Shown here one piece after another: positions 36,578 to 46,684 of a stretch of 64,000 nt of DNA. Source of the stretch: Allobrachymonas chironomi DSM 19884. GTDB taxonomy: Bacteria; Pseudomonadota; Gammaproteobacteria; Burkholderiales; Burkholderiaceae_C. The DNA lies in NCBI RefSeq assembly GCF_000374625.1, contig NZ_KB894773.1:43167-107166 (forward strand), read 5' to 3'. The notes under the pieces were generated by a model. The model was not told the origin of the DNA, did no database searches, and saw only the letters and a list, made by a program, of their open reading frames with translations. Positions within the stretch are counted from its first letter, which is position 1, and each line of letters begins with the position of its first letter. The position numbers were made by a program, and so were the translations under genes.

Positions 36578-37260
36578 GCCAGCCCCTTTTGTACGGCCGG
36601 ACGCGCCAGGAAGGCCTCCAGCACACGCAGTACGTTGCGAAACTCGTCGATACCGACCAGTTCGGCCGCCTGGTAGACGTCACGCATGCAGCGCACCCAG
36701 GGGAAGATGGCGATATCGGCCACGCTGTAGTCGCCCATGACCCAGTCGCGGCCTTCCAGCCGCTGGTCCAGCACACCCAGCAGGCGGCGCGTCTCGTTGA
36801 CGTAGCGTTCCAGCGGGCGCTTGTCCTCGAAATCCTTGCCGCCGTAGCGGTAGAAAAAGCCGACCTGGCCAAACATCGGGCCGACACCGCCCATCTGCCA
36901 CATCAGCCACTGGATGGTCTGGTAGCGCTGCACCGGATACTGCGGCAGCAGCCGGCCGGTCTTGTCGGCCAGATAGATCAGGATGGCTCCGGTTTCCCAC
37001 AGCGGCATCGGCTGGCCACCCGGGCCGTCCGGATCGAGGATGGCGGGAATCTTGTTGTTGGGGTTGATGCTCAGGAATTCGGGCGTGAACTGGTCATTTG
37101 TCATGATGTCCACGCGGTGAAACTCGTAGGGCAGACCCAGTTCTTCCAGCGCAATCGACACCTTCTGGCCGTTGGGCGTGCCCAGGCTGTACAGCTGAAT
37201 GCGCTCCGGATGCTGTGCCGGCCAGCGTCCGGTGACGGGAAAGGCGGACAGGTCTGTCAT
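36574..37260 (-). CDS. Glutathione S-transferase family protein (YfcG/YghU-like)
   Basis: A 228-residue cytosolic glutathione transferase. The N-terminal thioredoxin-like domain has LYSLGTPNGQKVSIALEELGLPYEFHRVDI, where TPNGQK is the active-site motif of the disulfide-reductase-type (nu class) enzymes. The cis-Pro/SNAIL-region is NKIPAILDP followed by LWETGAILIYLADK. The C-terminal helical domain has YSVADIAIFPWVR. The ATG at 37260 is preceded by AGGAGGAA; the longer open frame upstream has no such site. It overlaps the DsbA-like gene by four bases. Confidence 0.92.
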   Translation of the reverse strand: MTDLSAFPVTGRWPAQHPERIQLYSLGTPNGQKVSIALEELGLPYEFHRVDIMTNDQFTPEFLSINPNNKIPAILDPDGPGGQPMPLWETGAILIYLADKTGRLLPQYPVQRYQTIQWLMWQMGGVGPMFGQVGFFYRYGGKDFEDKRPLERYVNETRRLLGVLDQRLEGRDWVMGDYSVADIAIFPWVRCMRDVYQAAELVGIDEFRNVLRVLEAFLARPAVQKGLA

Positions 37261-37430
37261 ATCGGGTTCCTCCTGCAATGTGATGGTCCCAGTATGCAGC
37301 TTTCCGCGGCAGATTGTGGCAGGGCCGAATTGCCGATTACCCGAACAGGGGTTTTTCGCGCCCGCGAAAAACACGAACCCGCACGGCACCAGCGCCGGGC
37401 GGGTTTGTCACTGGCTTGCGCCAGCCGCGT

Positions 37431-38528
37431 TCAGGGCTTGATCGCGATCTTCAGCACGCCGTCACGCTGGTTGGCGAACAGGTCGTAGGCCTCGACGATG
37501 TTGTCCAGCTTGTATTCGTGCGTCACCAGCGCCTTCAGATCCACCCGGCCGGAACCCACCACGTTCAGCAGGCGGCGCATGCGCTCCTTGCCGCCGGGGC
37601 AAAGCGCGGTGTTGATCTTGTGGTCACCCAGACCGGCACCAAACGGCCCCAGCGGGATGCGCAGGTCTTCGGAATACACCCCCAGGCTGGAGACCGTGCC
37701 ACCCGGACGGATGCAGCGCAGCGCCTGCTCGAAGGTGATTTGCGTGCCCAGCGCCTCGATGGCGCTGTCGGCGCCCTTGCCGCCGGTGAGTTTCAGGATT
37801 TCCTCGACCGGATCGGCGTTGCGGAAGTTGATGGTGACGTCGGCACCGAGCTTGCGGCTCACGGCCAGGCGGTCGTCGTTGCCATCGACCGTGATGATGG
37901 TGGTGGCACCACGCAGCTTGGCTCCGGCGGTGGCGCACAGGCCGATCGGGCCCTGGGCAAACACCACCACGGTGTCGCCGATCTTGATGTTGGCGTTTTC
38001 GGCACCGACAAAGCCGGTGGACATGATGTCCGGGCACATCAGCACTTCCTCGTCCGTCAGGTGGTCCGGCACCGGGGCCAGGTTGCCCTGGGCATCGGGC
38101 ACCAGCACGTATTCGGCCTGGGTGCCATCGATCAGGTTGCCGAAGCGCCAGCCCGCGGTGAGCTTGTAGCCGTGACAGCCGCAGCGGCCGCTGGCGACCA
38201 GGTAGCTGCCGTCCTGCGAGGCAGCGCCGTCCTGGGCAGCATAGCTGTTGAAGTTGGGGCAGATGGCACCGGCAATCACGCGCTGGCCTTCCTGGTAACC
38301 CTGCACCGCACTGCCGAGCTTGACGATCACGCCCACCGGCTCATGGCCTACCGTCAGGCCCTTCTCGACCGGGTACTCGCCCTTGAGAATGTGCACGTCG
38401 GTGCCGCAGATGGTGGTGGTGGTGATCTTGATCAGCGCATCGTTCGGGCCCACATCGGGAATCGGCTTGTCGACCAGCTCGATACGACCGGGCTCTACAA
38501 AAACCGCTGCTTTCATCATGGCTGCCAT
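37431..38528 (-). CDS. Zinc-dependent NAD(P) alcohol dehydrogenase (secondary-alcohol type)
   Basis: A 365-residue medium-chain dehydrogenase. The catalytic zinc site is ICGTDVHILKG and GHEPVGVI, with the third ligand Asp in CPDIMSTGFVGAE. The cofactor motif is VVVFAQGPIGLCATAGAKLRGA. The body resembles the isopropanol/secondary alcohol dehydrogenases (TAGWRFGNLIDGTQAEYV, LCPGGKERMRRLL) rather than the yeast type. The lobe that binds structural zinc in horse-liver enzymes has only scattered Cys, as in that subfamily. The ATG at 38528 follows CAGGAGA at 6 bases. The substrate is a short alcohol or ketone, not further defined. The gene stands alone. Confidence 0.88.
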   Translation of the reverse strand: MAAMMKAAVFVEPGRIELVDKPIPDVGPNDALIKITTTTICGTDVHILKGEYPVEKGLTVGHEPVGVIVKLGSAVQGYQEGQRVIAGAICPNFNSYAAQDGAASQDGSYLVASGRCGCHGYKLTAGWRFGNLIDGTQAEYVLVPDAQGNLAPVPDHLTDEEVLMCPDIMSTGFVGAENANIKIGDTVVVFAQGPIGLCATAGAKLRGATTIITVDGNDDRLAVSRKLGADVTINFRNADPVEEILKLTGGKGADSAIEALGTQITFEQALRCIRPGGTVSSLGVYSEDLRIPLGPFGAGLGDHKINTALCPGGKERMRRLLNVVGSGRVDLKALVTHEYKLDNIVEAYDLFANQRDGVLKIAIKP

Positions 38529-38665
38529 GCTTGTCTCCTGGATCAGGGTTGGGAAAACGGATACGACCAGCTCCACCTGCCTGCACACCAGGCAGATTGC
38601 CGCCGTGTTGTCATGCGTTCATGCCCAATGTAGCAGCGTGGCAGCGGAACGTCCATGGTTTGGCT

Positions 38666-39688
38666 TCATGCCGCTCCCGCCAACTCCTGCAACCGCTGCC
38701 AGGTAGCGGCATCCAGCACAATGCCCTCACGATCCGACTGCGCCCGCTGGCGGTAGCGGCGCTCGCCGGGCATGCGTGACTGGCCGGCGGCGCGCATGGC
38801 CAGCACCAGATCCTCGGCGCGCCGGGCAAAGCCGGCACCGCTGTTGCCCGCCGACGGGTCCATCACGATCAGCAGCTGGCCGGTGCGTGGCGTCTGCGCG
38901 CCGGGGTGCTGCTCCCAGCTGAAATCGAAGGAAAAATCGCCGCCGGTGAGCGCCGCGGCCAGCAGCTCCACCATCATCGACAGCGCCGAGCCCTTGTGGC
39001 CGCCAAACGGCAGCAGCGCCCCGCCCTGCAGCACGGCCTGCGGATCCTGGGTCGGCTGGCCGGCAAGGTCCACGCCATGCTCGGGTGGCAGCTGGCGGCC
39101 TTCACGCGCGGCGATCTGGATATCGCCGTGCGCCATGGCACTGGTGGCCATGTCGAACACCAGCGGATCCCCTTCGGCGCGCGGTGCGGCAAAGGCGATC
39201 GGGTTGGTGCCAAACAGCGCACGGTGACCACCATGCGGCACCACACAGGCCATGCTGTTGACAAAGCTGAGCGCCACCAGCCCCTGGCGTGCAAACGGCT
39301 CCACATCCGGCCAGAGTGCGGCAAAGTGGTGCGAATCGCGGATCGCCAGCAGCGCGATGCCGTTGCGCCGCACTTTCTCCAGCAGCAGCGGGCGCGCCGC
39401 CGCCAGTGCCGGCTGGGCAAAACCGTTGCGCGCATCTACGCGCACAAAGCCGGGGGCGACATCGTGCACCTGCGGCACGGCGCGGCCATCCACCCAGCCG
39501 CTCTGCAGCGTGGAGACATAGCCCGGCATGCGGAACACGCCGTGGCTGTCGGCGCCATCACGTTGTGCGCTGGCGCAGTTGGCAGCCAGGATGGCGGCCA
39601 CCTCGGGCGAGCAGCCGTGGCGCTCGAAGATGCGCGTCAGCAGCGCCGTCAGATCGGACAGGGAAAGGCGGTGGTCGGAATCGGTCAT
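38666..39688 (-). CDS. Ldh2/malate dehydrogenase-superfamily oxidoreductase
   Basis: A 340-residue NAD(P)H-dependent enzyme of the malate/L-lactate dehydrogenase type 2 superfamily (also holding DpkA). Diagnostic stretches are RDGADSHGVFRMPGYVSTLQ, IRDSHHFAALWPDVEPFA, FGTNPIAFAAPRAEGDPLVFDMATSAMAHGDI and LLPFGGHKGSALSMMVELLAA. The His in DSHH is the catalytic acid. Relatives reduce delta1-piperideine-2-carboxylate or related cyclic imines, or ureidoglycolate; which applies here is unknown. The ATG at 39688 gives the family N-terminus, although it has no strong binding site. It is 137 bp upstream of the alcohol dehydrogenase gene on the same strand. Confidence 0.82.
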   Translation of the reverse strand: MTDSDHRLSLSDLTALLTRIFERHGCSPEVAAILAANCASAQRDGADSHGVFRMPGYVSTLQSGWVDGRAVPQVHDVAPGFVRVDARNGFAQPALAAARPLLLEKVRRNGIALLAIRDSHHFAALWPDVEPFARQGLVALSFVNSMACVVPHGGHRALFGTNPIAFAAPRAEGDPLVFDMATSAMAHGDIQIAAREGRQLPPEHGVDLAGQPTQDPQAVLQGGALLPFGGHKGSALSMMVELLAAALTGGDFSFDFSWEQHPGAQTPRTGQLLIVMDPSAGNSGAGFARRAEDLVLAMRAAGQSRMPGERRYRQRAQSDREGIVLDAATWQRLQELAGAA

Positions 39689-39767
39689 GCAGGGGCCTGG
39701 CTCATGAAAACCCCGTATCGTAACGGACGGCACCCGCGCCGCTACCCGGCATTTCCCCCGGTGCGGC

Positions 39768-41255
39768 TCAGGAGGCCGGGGCCAGCTGCGTCGGGAACAG
39801 GCCCGTATTGCCCACTTTGGGGCGGGCTTCGGGCAGCGGTACCGCCTGCAGCACCGGGCTGCCGCCCAGCGCCTGGTACAGCGCCACCAGATTGCTCAGG
39901 CGTTCCAGCTGGATGTCCTGCAGCGCCAGCTGGGCGCTGCGGCGGGTTTCCTGCGCATCCAGCCAGAGCTTGAGGGCGACGGCACCGGCGCGGTAGCGCA
40001 CTTCCATCAGCTCTTCGGTGCGTGCCGCCTGTTGCAGCGAACGGCGCAGCTGGGTTTCCTGATCGGCCAGGTTGCGGCGGCCGGCGAGTGCGTTTTCCAC
40101 ATCGGCATAGGCCTGGTACAGGGTCTGGCGGAAATCGATGATGGCCTGCTCGTACTGGTTCTGCGCAATGGCCGTGTTGCGGCGCATTTCACCAAAACGC
40201 AGGAACGGCAAGGTCAGGCCGGCCCCCAGCGTGGCGATCGGGTTCTCCAGCAGGTCGGACAGATCGCGGCTGGTATTGCCGATGGAGCCGGTCAGGCTCA
40301 GCACCGGGTAGTAGCTGGCGCGCACCGCATCGGCATTCGCCAGCACCGAGCGCAGCCGCATCTCGGCGGCCAGCAGATCGGGACGACGCCCCAGCAGCTC
40401 GGACGGCAGGCCGGCCGGGATTGCGGGCAGCACCCGCGTATCGGGCAGGCGCGGCCGCTGCGCCTCGGGGGGCAGTTGGTCCGGCGCGCTGTCGAACAGC
40501 AGCGCCATGGCGTTGCGCAGCTCGACGATCTGCTGGCGGTAACGGCTGATCTGCGCCTGCTGGCTGGCCTGGGTCTGGCGCGCCTGGGCCAGCTCCAGCC
40601 CGGAAATCGCGCCCGCCTGGTACTGCACATTCACCAGCTCCAGCGTGCGATTGGCGCGCGCCAGGCTTTGCTGCTGGCTGGCCAGCCGGCTCTCGGCCAC
40701 GGCCAGCTGCCAGTAGGTACTGGCCACGGTGCCGATCAGCGCCTGCGCCACTGCCTGGCGGTCCATTTCGGTGGCCGCCGCTTCCCAATCGGAAGCGCGT
40801 TGCGCCGCAGACAGGCGACCCCACAGGTCGGCCTCCCAGCTGGCGTTCAGGCTGGCATTGTGGCTGCGGCTGGTGCCGGCCCCGCTGTCCAGCACGCGGC
40901 TGGCGCTGGTGCCCACACTGGCACCGGGCGTGGGAAAACGGTTGCCCAGCGCATTGCCGGCCTGCAGCTGCGCATTGCGCACCCGGTAGGCCGCCGCGGC
41001 CAGATTGTTGTTGCGTTGCAGGGCCAGATCGATCAGCGCCGTCAGCTGCGCATCACCAAGGCTGGCCCACCAGCGGTCGCGCTGCGCCACCTGGCTGCCG
41101 CTGGTGGGCTGGCCGGCCCCCTGCTGCCACTGGCCGGGCACCTGCACGGCCGGGCTCTGGAAGGGCGTGGCGGCGCAGCCGGCCAACAGGCTGGCAGCGG
41201 CGATCAGGCCCAGGCTATGACGGCGCAACAGAGCCGCAGAAATCAGGGTTGTCAT
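39768..41255 (-). CDS. NodT-family outer-membrane efflux lipoprotein (TolC-like)
   Basis: A 495-residue outer-membrane factor. The signal peptide ends in lipobox LAGC (residues 24-27) followed by AATPF. Two TolC-type repeats are visible, with WWASLGDAQLTALIDLALQRNNNLAAAAYRVRNA, SWEADLWGRLSAAQRASDWEA and later LPSELLGRRPDLLAAEMRLRSVLANADAVRA. These are signatures of RND/MacAB outer-membrane partners. It is the last gene of the macA-macB operon, 15 bp after macB. Substrates are unknown (macrolides, peptides or other). Confidence 0.93.
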   Translation of the reverse strand: MTTLISAALLRRHSLGLIAAASLLAGCAATPFQSPAVQVPGQWQQGAGQPTSGSQVAQRDRWWASLGDAQLTALIDLALQRNNNLAAAAYRVRNAQLQAGNALGNRFPTPGASVGTSASRVLDSGAGTSRSHNASLNASWEADLWGRLSAAQRASDWEAAATEMDRQAVAQALIGTVASTYWQLAVAESRLASQQQSLARANRTLELVNVQYQAGAISGLELAQARQTQASQQAQISRYRQQIVELRNAMALLFDSAPDQLPPEAQRPRLPDTRVLPAIPAGLPSELLGRRPDLLAAEMRLRSVLANADAVRASYYPVLSLTGSIGNTSRDLSDLLENPIATLGAGLTLPFLRFGEMRRNTAIAQNQYEQAIIDFRQTLYQAYADVENALAGRRNLADQETQLRRSLQQAARTEELMEVRYRAGAVALKLWLDAQETRRSAQLALQDIQLERLSNLVALYQALGGSPVLQAVPLPEARPKVGNTGLFPTQLAPAS

Positions 41256-41270
41256 GCTTGCACCTTCATG

Positions 41271-43256
41271 TCATTGGCGCGATAGCGCATCGACCGGATC
41301 CAGCCGTGCCGCATTGCGTGCCGGCAGAAAGCCGAACAGCACGCCGATCAGGGTCGAGAAGAAACACGCCGCCACGATCGATCCCACCGAAAACAGCATG
41401 CTGAAATTGCCGCCAAACTGGCTGAACACCCAGCCCACGCCCAGCGCCAGCAGCACGCCCAGCACACCGCCCAGCAGGCACACCAGCACCGCCTCGATCA
41501 GGAACTGCTTGAGGATGTCGCCCTGGCGCGCGCCCACGGCCATGCGCACGCCAATCTCCTGCGTGCGTTCGGTGACCGATACCAGCATGATGTTCATCAC
41601 GCCGATACCGCCCACCACCAGCGAGATCAGCGCAATCGCCGACACCAGCAGCGTCATGGTCTGCGTCGTGCTTTCCACCGTCTGGCGGATGCTGTCCGAG
41701 TTCTGCGTGAAGAAATCGACCTTGCCGTGACGCAGCGTCATCAGCTGGGTGATGCCCTCCTCGGCGGCCTTGCTGTCGGCCCCGTCCTTGACGCGCACCG
41801 TGATGCCGCGCAGGTAGTCGGTGCCCATGATGCGGCCCATCACCGTGGTGTAGGGCAGCCAGATGTTCAGCGTGTCGGCAGCCCCGAACATGCTGTCCTT
41901 GGGCTCGGTCACGCCCACCACGCGCACCGGCACGCTGCCGATCAGCAGCACCTTGCCCAGCGGGTTCTCGTCCGGCTGGAAGAAGGCATCGCGCGTGTTG
42001 GGATCGATCACCGCATCCTGGTTCTGTGTGCGCACGCTGTCATCGTCAAAGCTCACGCCCTGGGCCAGGGTGTAGCCGCGCACCTGGAAGAACTGCGGCC
42101 CGACGCCCTGCACGGTGGCGTTCTTCTCGACGTTGGTGCGTCGCAGCATGGCACTGGTCTGCACATTGGGCGTCACGCTGTCGACATAGCCGAGCCGTGC
42201 CAGCGCCTGCGCATCCGACGGCTTCAGCGTGCGGATGCGGCCCGAGCGCCGGTCACCAAAGCCGGTGCCCGGATAGACATCGATGGTGTTGGTGCCCATG
42301 CTGCTGACATCCTGCAGAATGCGCTGGCGCGAGCCCTCGCCCAGCGCCACCACCGACACCACCGAGGCAATACCGATGATGATGCCGAGCATGGTCAGCA
42401 GCGTGCGCATCTTGTGGCCGATCATGGCGCGCACCGCCATCTGCAGGGCCTCGCCGAGCCGGCCCCAGGTGGCAGCCCAGCTGTTCTTCTGCTGCGGCAC
42501 GCCGCTGTTGTCCTTGCGTGCGGGCAGGCTGGCATCGCTCTTGCGCGTATCGCTGACGATGCGGCCATCGCTGATCGTGATCACGCGTTCGGCATGGTCG
42601 GCCACCTGGGCATCGTGCGTCACCAGGATGATGGTGTGGCCGGCCGCATGCAGCTCCTTGAGAATGGCCATCACCTCGACACCGCTGGCGCTGTCGAGTG
42701 CGCCGGTGGGTTCGTCGGCCAGGATCACGTCGCCACCATTCATCAGCGCACGTGCAATCGAGACGCGCTGCTGCTGGCCGCCCGAAAGCTGGCCGGGGCG
42801 GTGGTGCATGCGCTCGCCCAGGCCCAGGCGTTCCAGCAGCTGCTGGGCGCGCTGGTGGCGCTGTTCCACGTTGACGCCGGCGTAAATGGCCGGAATCTCC
42901 ACGTTCTGCAGGGCATTCAGATCGCCCATCAGGTGGTAGCGCTGGAAGATGAAGCCGAAGTGCTCGCGGCGCAGCCGTGCCAGCTCGTCCGGCTCCATGC
43001 TGCCGGTTTCCTTGCCGGCCACCTGGTAGCTGCCGCGCGTGGCGCGGTCCAGACAGCCCAGGATGTTCATCAGCGTGGACTTGCCGGAGCCGGAAGCACC
43101 GACAATCGCCACCATCTCGCCGGCATGGATGTCCAGATCGATGTCCTTGAGCACGGCCACCACATCGTCGCCGGCCGGGTACTCGCGCGTCACGCCGCGC
43201 ACCCGCATCAGCGGTACGCGCTCGTCCGGCGTCACAGGGGATCGGGTCTCGGGCAT
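41271..43256 (-). CDS. macB: MacB-type ABC transporter ATPase/permease
   Basis: A 661-residue fused ATPase-permease that drives tripartite efflux with MacA and the NodT channel. The N-terminal ATPase has Walker [19 protein letters not shown], signature [15 protein letters not shown], Walker [14 protein letters not shown] and H-loop [13 protein letters not shown]. The permease half has an anchor helix near [17 protein letters not shown], a large periplasmic domain, and three C-terminal helices ending [13 protein letters not shown] and ARLDPVDAL. The ATG at 43256 gives a standard MacB start. It follows macA by 10 bp. Confidence 0.94.
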   Translation of the reverse strand: MPETRSPVTPDERVPLMRVRGVTREYPAGDDVVAVLKDIDLDIHAGEMVAIVGASGSGKSTLMNILGCLDRATRGSYQVAGKETGSMEPDELARLRREHFGFIFQRYHLMGDLNALQNVEIPAIYAGVNVEQRHQRAQQLLERLGLGERMHHRPGQLSGGQQQRVSIARALMNGGDVILADEPTGALDSASGVEVMAILKELHAAGHTIILVTHDAQVADHAERVITISDGRIVSDTRKSDASLPARKDNSGVPQQKNSWAATWGRLGEALQMAVRAMIGHKMRTLLTMLGIIIGIASVVSVVALGEGSRQRILQDVSSMGTNTIDVYPGTGFGDRRSGRIRTLKPSDAQALARLGYVDSVTPNVQTSAMLRRTNVEKNATVQGVGPQFFQVRGYTLAQGVSFDDDSVRTQNQDAVIDPNTRDAFFQPDENPLGKVLLIGSVPVRVVGVTEPKDSMFGAADTLNIWLPYTTVMGRIMGTDYLRGITVRVKDGADSKAAEEGITQLMTLRHGKVDFFTQNSDSIRQTVESTTQTMTLLVSAIALISLVVGGIGVMNIMLVSVTERTQEIGVRMAVGARQGDILKQFLIEAVLVCLLGGVLGVLLALGVGWVFSQFGGNFSMLFSVGSIVAACFFSTLIGVLFGFLPARNAARLDPVDALSRQ

Positions 43257-43266
43257 GGCGCTTCCG

Positions 43267-44478
43267 TCAGAACATGCGCGGCGTACGGAGCGCCGGCGAG
43301 TTGGCACCACCGGCAGAAGAATCACCCACCACCACCAGCTCGCCTTCCTTCAGGCCGTCCAGCACCTCGGCCTGCACGCGGTTGTTCAGACCGACGCGCA
43401 CCTTGCGCTGCTCGATGGTTTCCTTGCCCTTCTCGCCGCTGGCCACGCGCACCGTGTAAACCGGCTCCTTGCTGCCCGGCTCGCGCTTGCCCAGCGCACC
43501 GGCCGGTACCAGCAGCGCGTTTTTCGCCTCGGCCAGCACAATGGAGACCTGCGCCGTCATCTGGATGCGCAGCTTGCCATCCGGGTTGGGGGCATCGAGC
43601 AGGCCGTTGTAGTACACGGCGCTGGTATTGGAACTGCTGGTGGCGCTGCCGCCATAGGTTTCCATGTCGATCGGACCCGGCTCGATGCTGCGCAGGCTGG
43701 CGCTGTAGCGCTTGTCCGGCTCGCCCAGGATGGTGAAATAGGCCGGCATGCCGGGCTGTACACGCGGCACATCGGCTTCGGAAATCTGCGCCTGGATCGT
43801 CATGGTGTCCAGCTGCGCCACCTTGACGATGGTCGGCGCGGTCTGGTTGGCGTTCACCGTCTGGCCTTCGTCGGTGACGATGGCCACCACGGTGCCGGCA
43901 CTGGGCGAGGTGATGCGGGTATAGCCGACATTGGCCTGCGCCGTCTGCACGCGCACGTTGTACTGGGCGATGGTGGCATCGGCGCTGTTGAGGTCGGCAC
44001 GCGCGGTGGTCAGCGCCTGGCGTGCCGCATCGTAATCGGCCTTGCTGGCGGCATCGCGATCGTACATGTACTTCTGGCGGTTGTACTCGGTCTGCGCCTT
44101 GTCCAGCACGGCCTGCTTGGCCACCTTCTGCGCCCGCGCCGATGCCACCGCGGCTTCGGCATCACGCAGGTTGTTGCGCTGGGTCACGGCATCGATATCG
44201 GCAATGCGCTGTCCCACCTGCACCTGGTCGCCCACTTTCACGTAGAGCTTCTGCACCTGGCCCGACACCTGCGCGCCGACGTTCACCAGGTTGGAGGCCT
44301 GGATCGTGCCGGCAGCCAGCACGCTGTCTTCCAGATCGCCGCGCTGCACCGCCGCGGTGATCAGGGGCGGGGTTTCCGGCTTGGCCAGAAAGGTGCTGTA
44401 AATCAGCCAGCCGGCCAGCACCAGCACGGCCACGGAGAAGGCGATCCACCAGGGATGGCTCTTGAGGGTTTTCCACAT
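43267..44478 (-). CDS. macA: MacA-type efflux periplasmic adaptor
   Basis: A 403-residue membrane-fusion protein. A single N-terminal helix ([21 protein letters not shown]) anchors it to the inner membrane. The lipoyl domain begins [26 protein letters not shown] coiled-coil hairpin runs from [16 protein letters not shown] through [17 protein letters not shown], and the beta-barrel region follows [15 protein letters not shown]. Length and layout match MacA. The ATG at 44478 is chosen over a longer frame because the hydrophobic anchor then starts at residue 10. It is the first gene of the efflux operon. Confidence 0.93.
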   Translation of the reverse strand: MWKTLKSHPWWIAFSVAVLVLAGWLIYSTFLAKPETPPLITAAVQRGDLEDSVLAAGTIQASNLVNVGAQVSGQVQKLYVKVGDQVQVGQRIADIDAVTQRNNLRDAEAAVASARAQKVAKQAVLDKAQTEYNRQKYMYDRDAASKADYDAARQALTTARADLNSADATIAQYNVRVQTAQANVGYTRITSPSAGTVVAIVTDEGQTVNANQTAPTIVKVAQLDTMTIQAQISEADVPRVQPGMPAYFTILGEPDKRYSASLRSIEPGPIDMETYGGSATSSSNTSAVYYNGLLDAPNPDGKLRIQMTAQVSIVLAEAKNALLVPAGALGKREPGSKEPVYTVRVASGEKGKETIEQRKVRVGLNNRVQAEVLDGLKEGELVVVGDSSAGGANSPALRTPRMF

Positions 44479-44740
44479 GGTCTTGATTTTCCTGTTGCGG
44501 AGCCGGCCGATGCCGGCAATCCAGGCAAATGGTTCGAGTCGCCGCCCCTGCAGGCTTGCCGCGAAGGCCGATGATGCAGTACAGCGCACTAGAACGATCC
44601 GGCCATGATGCCGGAAGTTCCCGTGGCATGCCGCCATATCGCATCAAATTCGCATGGGATGGTAACTGGCTGATACATGAAGCCTGTCTGCAGACGGTAA
44701 ACTCATGGCTTTACCGATACCCGTTTTCTCGTACATCATC
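44479..44740. other. Divergent intergenic region between macA and minC
   Basis: About 260 bp carrying the promoters for the minus-strand efflux operon and the plus-strand min operon. A possible minC -10 of the extended type (TGATACAT, 44671-44678) is the best element I see. No repeat or operator stands out and no gene is present. Confidence 0.4.
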
Positions 44741-45490
44741 ATGACCGCCGACACGGCCACCCCCTGCTTCGAATTCAAGAGCGCCTTCCTGTCCACGGTG
44801 GCCCTGCTGCTCAAGTCCCCCGACCTGTCCCGCCTGCAGGCAGAGCTGGATGCCCAACTGGGCGACGATCCCGACTTTTTCGACCATGACGCCCTGGTGA
44901 TCGATCTGGCTGCCGTACGCGGCGAAGCCATCGATTTCGCCGCACTGGTAACGCTGCTGCGTGCCCGCCGCACGCTGCCGGTGGCGGTGCGCGGTGGCAG
45001 CCCCGAACAGATGCAGGCCGCGCTGGCCCACGGCCTGGCCGCCGCCCCCGAAGAACTGCCGGCGCGTGCCGTGGCGGCACCGGCTCCGGCTCCGGCCGCT
45101 GCGCCGCCCACCGTGGTGCAGCAGGTCGAGGTGGTGCGCGAAGTCCCGGCCCCGGCTCCCGTCACCATGGTCGTGGACAAGCCGCTGCGCTCCGGCCAGC
45201 AGGTCTATGCCCGCGGTGCCGATCTGGTCGTGCTGGCCATGGTCAGCGACGGTGCCGAAGTGATCGCCGACGGCAACGTGCATGTGTACGCGCCGCTGCG
45301 TGGCCGCGCCATTGCCGGCGCGCGCGGCAATACCGATGCCCGCATCTTCACGACCTGCCTGCAGCCGCAGCTGGTATCGATTGCCGGCATCTACCGCACC
45401 AGTGAGCAGGAGCTGCCGCCCGAAGTGGCCGGCAAGCCGGCGCAAGTGCGCCTGGACGGCGAAAAGATGCTGTTCGAACCCCTGCAATAA
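44741..45490 (+). CDS. minC: Septum site-determining protein MinC
   Basis: A cell-division inhibitor, 249 residues from this start, that blocks FtsZ assembly away from mid-cell with MinD. The N-terminal domain starts CFEFKSAFLSTVALLL. A Pro/Ala linker (AAPAPAPAAAPPTVVQQ) leads to the C-terminal beta-helix domain with PLRSGQQVYARGADLVVLAMVSDGAEVIADGNVHVY and LRGRAIAGARGNTDARIFTTCLQPQLVSIAG. The start is uncertain: an in-frame ATG at 44705 would add 12 residues, and neither site has a convincing ribosome binding site. I prefer 44741 because MinC usually has few residues before the FEFKS strand. It heads the min operon, 41 bp before minD. Confidence 0.92.
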   Translation: MTADTATPCFEFKSAFLSTVALLLKSPDLSRLQAELDAQLGDDPDFFDHDALVIDLAAVRGEAIDFAALVTLLRARRTLPVAVRGGSPEQMQAALAHGLAAAPEELPARAVAAPAPAPAAAPPTVVQQVEVVREVPAPAPVTMVVDKPLRSGQQVYARGADLVVLAMVSDGAEVIADGNVHVYAPLRGRAIAGARGNTDARIFTTCLQPQLVSIAGIYRTSEQELPPEVAGKPAQVRLDGEKMLFEPLQ

Positions 45491-45531
45491 CCTTCAAATC
45501 CTTCATATATCCATTACCAAGGAATCCCAAC

Positions 45532-46347
45532 ATGGCAAAAATCGTCGTCGTGACCTCCGGCAAGGGGGGTGTAGGCAAGACCACCACCAGCGCCAGCTTT
45601 GCCACCGGCCTGGCCACCCGTGGCCACAAGACTGCCGTGATCGACTTTGACGTCGGCCTGCGTAACCTGGACCTGATCATGGGCTGCGAACGCCGCGTGG
45701 TGTACGACCTGATCAACGTGATCCAGGGCGAAGCCAACCTGAACCAGGCCCTGATCAAGGACAAGCAGGTCGACAACCTGTACATCCTGGCCGCCAGCCA
45801 GACACGCGACAAGGACGCCCTGACGCGCGAAGGCGTGGGCAAGGTGCTGGAAGACCTGGCCGCCATGGGCTTTGAATACATCGTCTGCGATTCGCCCGCC
45901 GGTATCGAGGGTGGCGCCATGATGGCCATGCACTTTGCCGACGAGGCGCTGGTGGTCACGAACCCCGAAGTCTCCTCGGTGCGCGATTCCGACCGTATCC
46001 TGGGCATGCTGGGCAGCAAGACCAAGCGTGCCACCGAAGGCCAGGAACCGATCCGCGAGCACCTGCTGATCACGCGCTACAACCCCAACCGCGTGGCCGA
46101 CGGCCAGATGCTGTCGCTGGAAGACATCCAGGACATCCTGCGCATCAAGCTGATCGGCGTGATCCCCGAATCCGAAGCCGTGCTGCAGGCCTCCAACCAG
46201 GGCGCTCCGGCGATCCTGTCCAAGGGCACCGATGTGGCCGATGCCTACGAGGACGTGATCGATCGCTTCATGGGCCAGGACAAGCCGTTGCGCTTCATCG
46301 AGGCCGAAAAGCCGGGCTTCTTCAAGCGCCTGTTCGGAGGGAAGTAA
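45532..46347 (+). CDS. minD: Septum site-determining ATPase MinD
   Basis: A 271-residue membrane-associated ATPase that recruits MinC and oscillates with MinE. The deviant Walker A is [17 protein letters not shown], followed by [24 protein letters not shown] and [16 protein letters not shown]. The C-terminal amphipathic helix is [10 protein letters not shown], which binds the membrane. AAGGA precedes the ATG. It ends 2 bp before minE. Confidence 0.98.
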   Translation: MAKIVVVTSGKGGVGKTTTSASFATGLATRGHKTAVIDFDVGLRNLDLIMGCERRVVYDLINVIQGEANLNQALIKDKQVDNLYILAASQTRDKDALTREGVGKVLEDLAAMGFEYIVCDSPAGIEGGAMMAMHFADEALVVTNPEVSSVRDSDRILGMLGSKTKRATEGQEPIREHLLITRYNPNRVADGQMLSLEDIQDILRIKLIGVIPESEAVLQASNQGAPAILSKGTDVADAYEDVIDRFMGQDKPLRFIEAEKPGFFKRLFGGK

Positions 46348-46349
46348 GC

Positions 46350-46619
46350 ATGGCATCGTTCCTGTCCTTCCTGCTCGGCGAGAAGAAGAAGACCGCCTCC
46401 GTTGCCAAGGAGCGCCTGCAGATCATCCTGGCGCACGAGCGCAGCGGCCGCAATGCTGACGAGCCCGACTACCTGCCGGCGTTGCAGCGCGAACTGGTGG
46501 AGGTGATCTCCAAGTACATCAAGATCAACGCCGAGGACATCAAGGTGCAGCTGGATCGCCAGGACAACCTGGAAGTGCTGGAAGTCAAGATCGAGCTGCC
46601 CGAAGGCAATACACGCTGA
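46350..46619 (+). CDS. minE: Cell division topological specificity factor MinE
   Basis: An 89-residue protein that stimulates MinD ATPase and confines division to mid-cell. The N-terminal membrane-binding and anti-MinCD part is [33 protein letters not shown]. The C-terminal dimer domain contains [19 protein letters not shown] and ends [15 protein letters not shown] lies inside the minD end, before the ATG, so translation is coupled. Confidence 0.97.
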   Translation: MASFLSFLLGEKKKTASVAKERLQIILAHERSGRNADEPDYLPALQRELVEVISKYIKINAEDIKVQLDRQDNLEVLEVKIELPEGNTR

Positions 46620-46684
46620 TCCTGCCGGCCGCCCGGAAGCCCCCTGCTCTGGCGATGAAAGCCCAACTGGGCTAGCATTCCGGC

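Noticed and set aside
44705..44740. Twelve extra codons at the 5' end of minC
   Set aside because: In frame and possible, but the start has no better binding site and MinC proteins usually begin close to the FEFKS strand.
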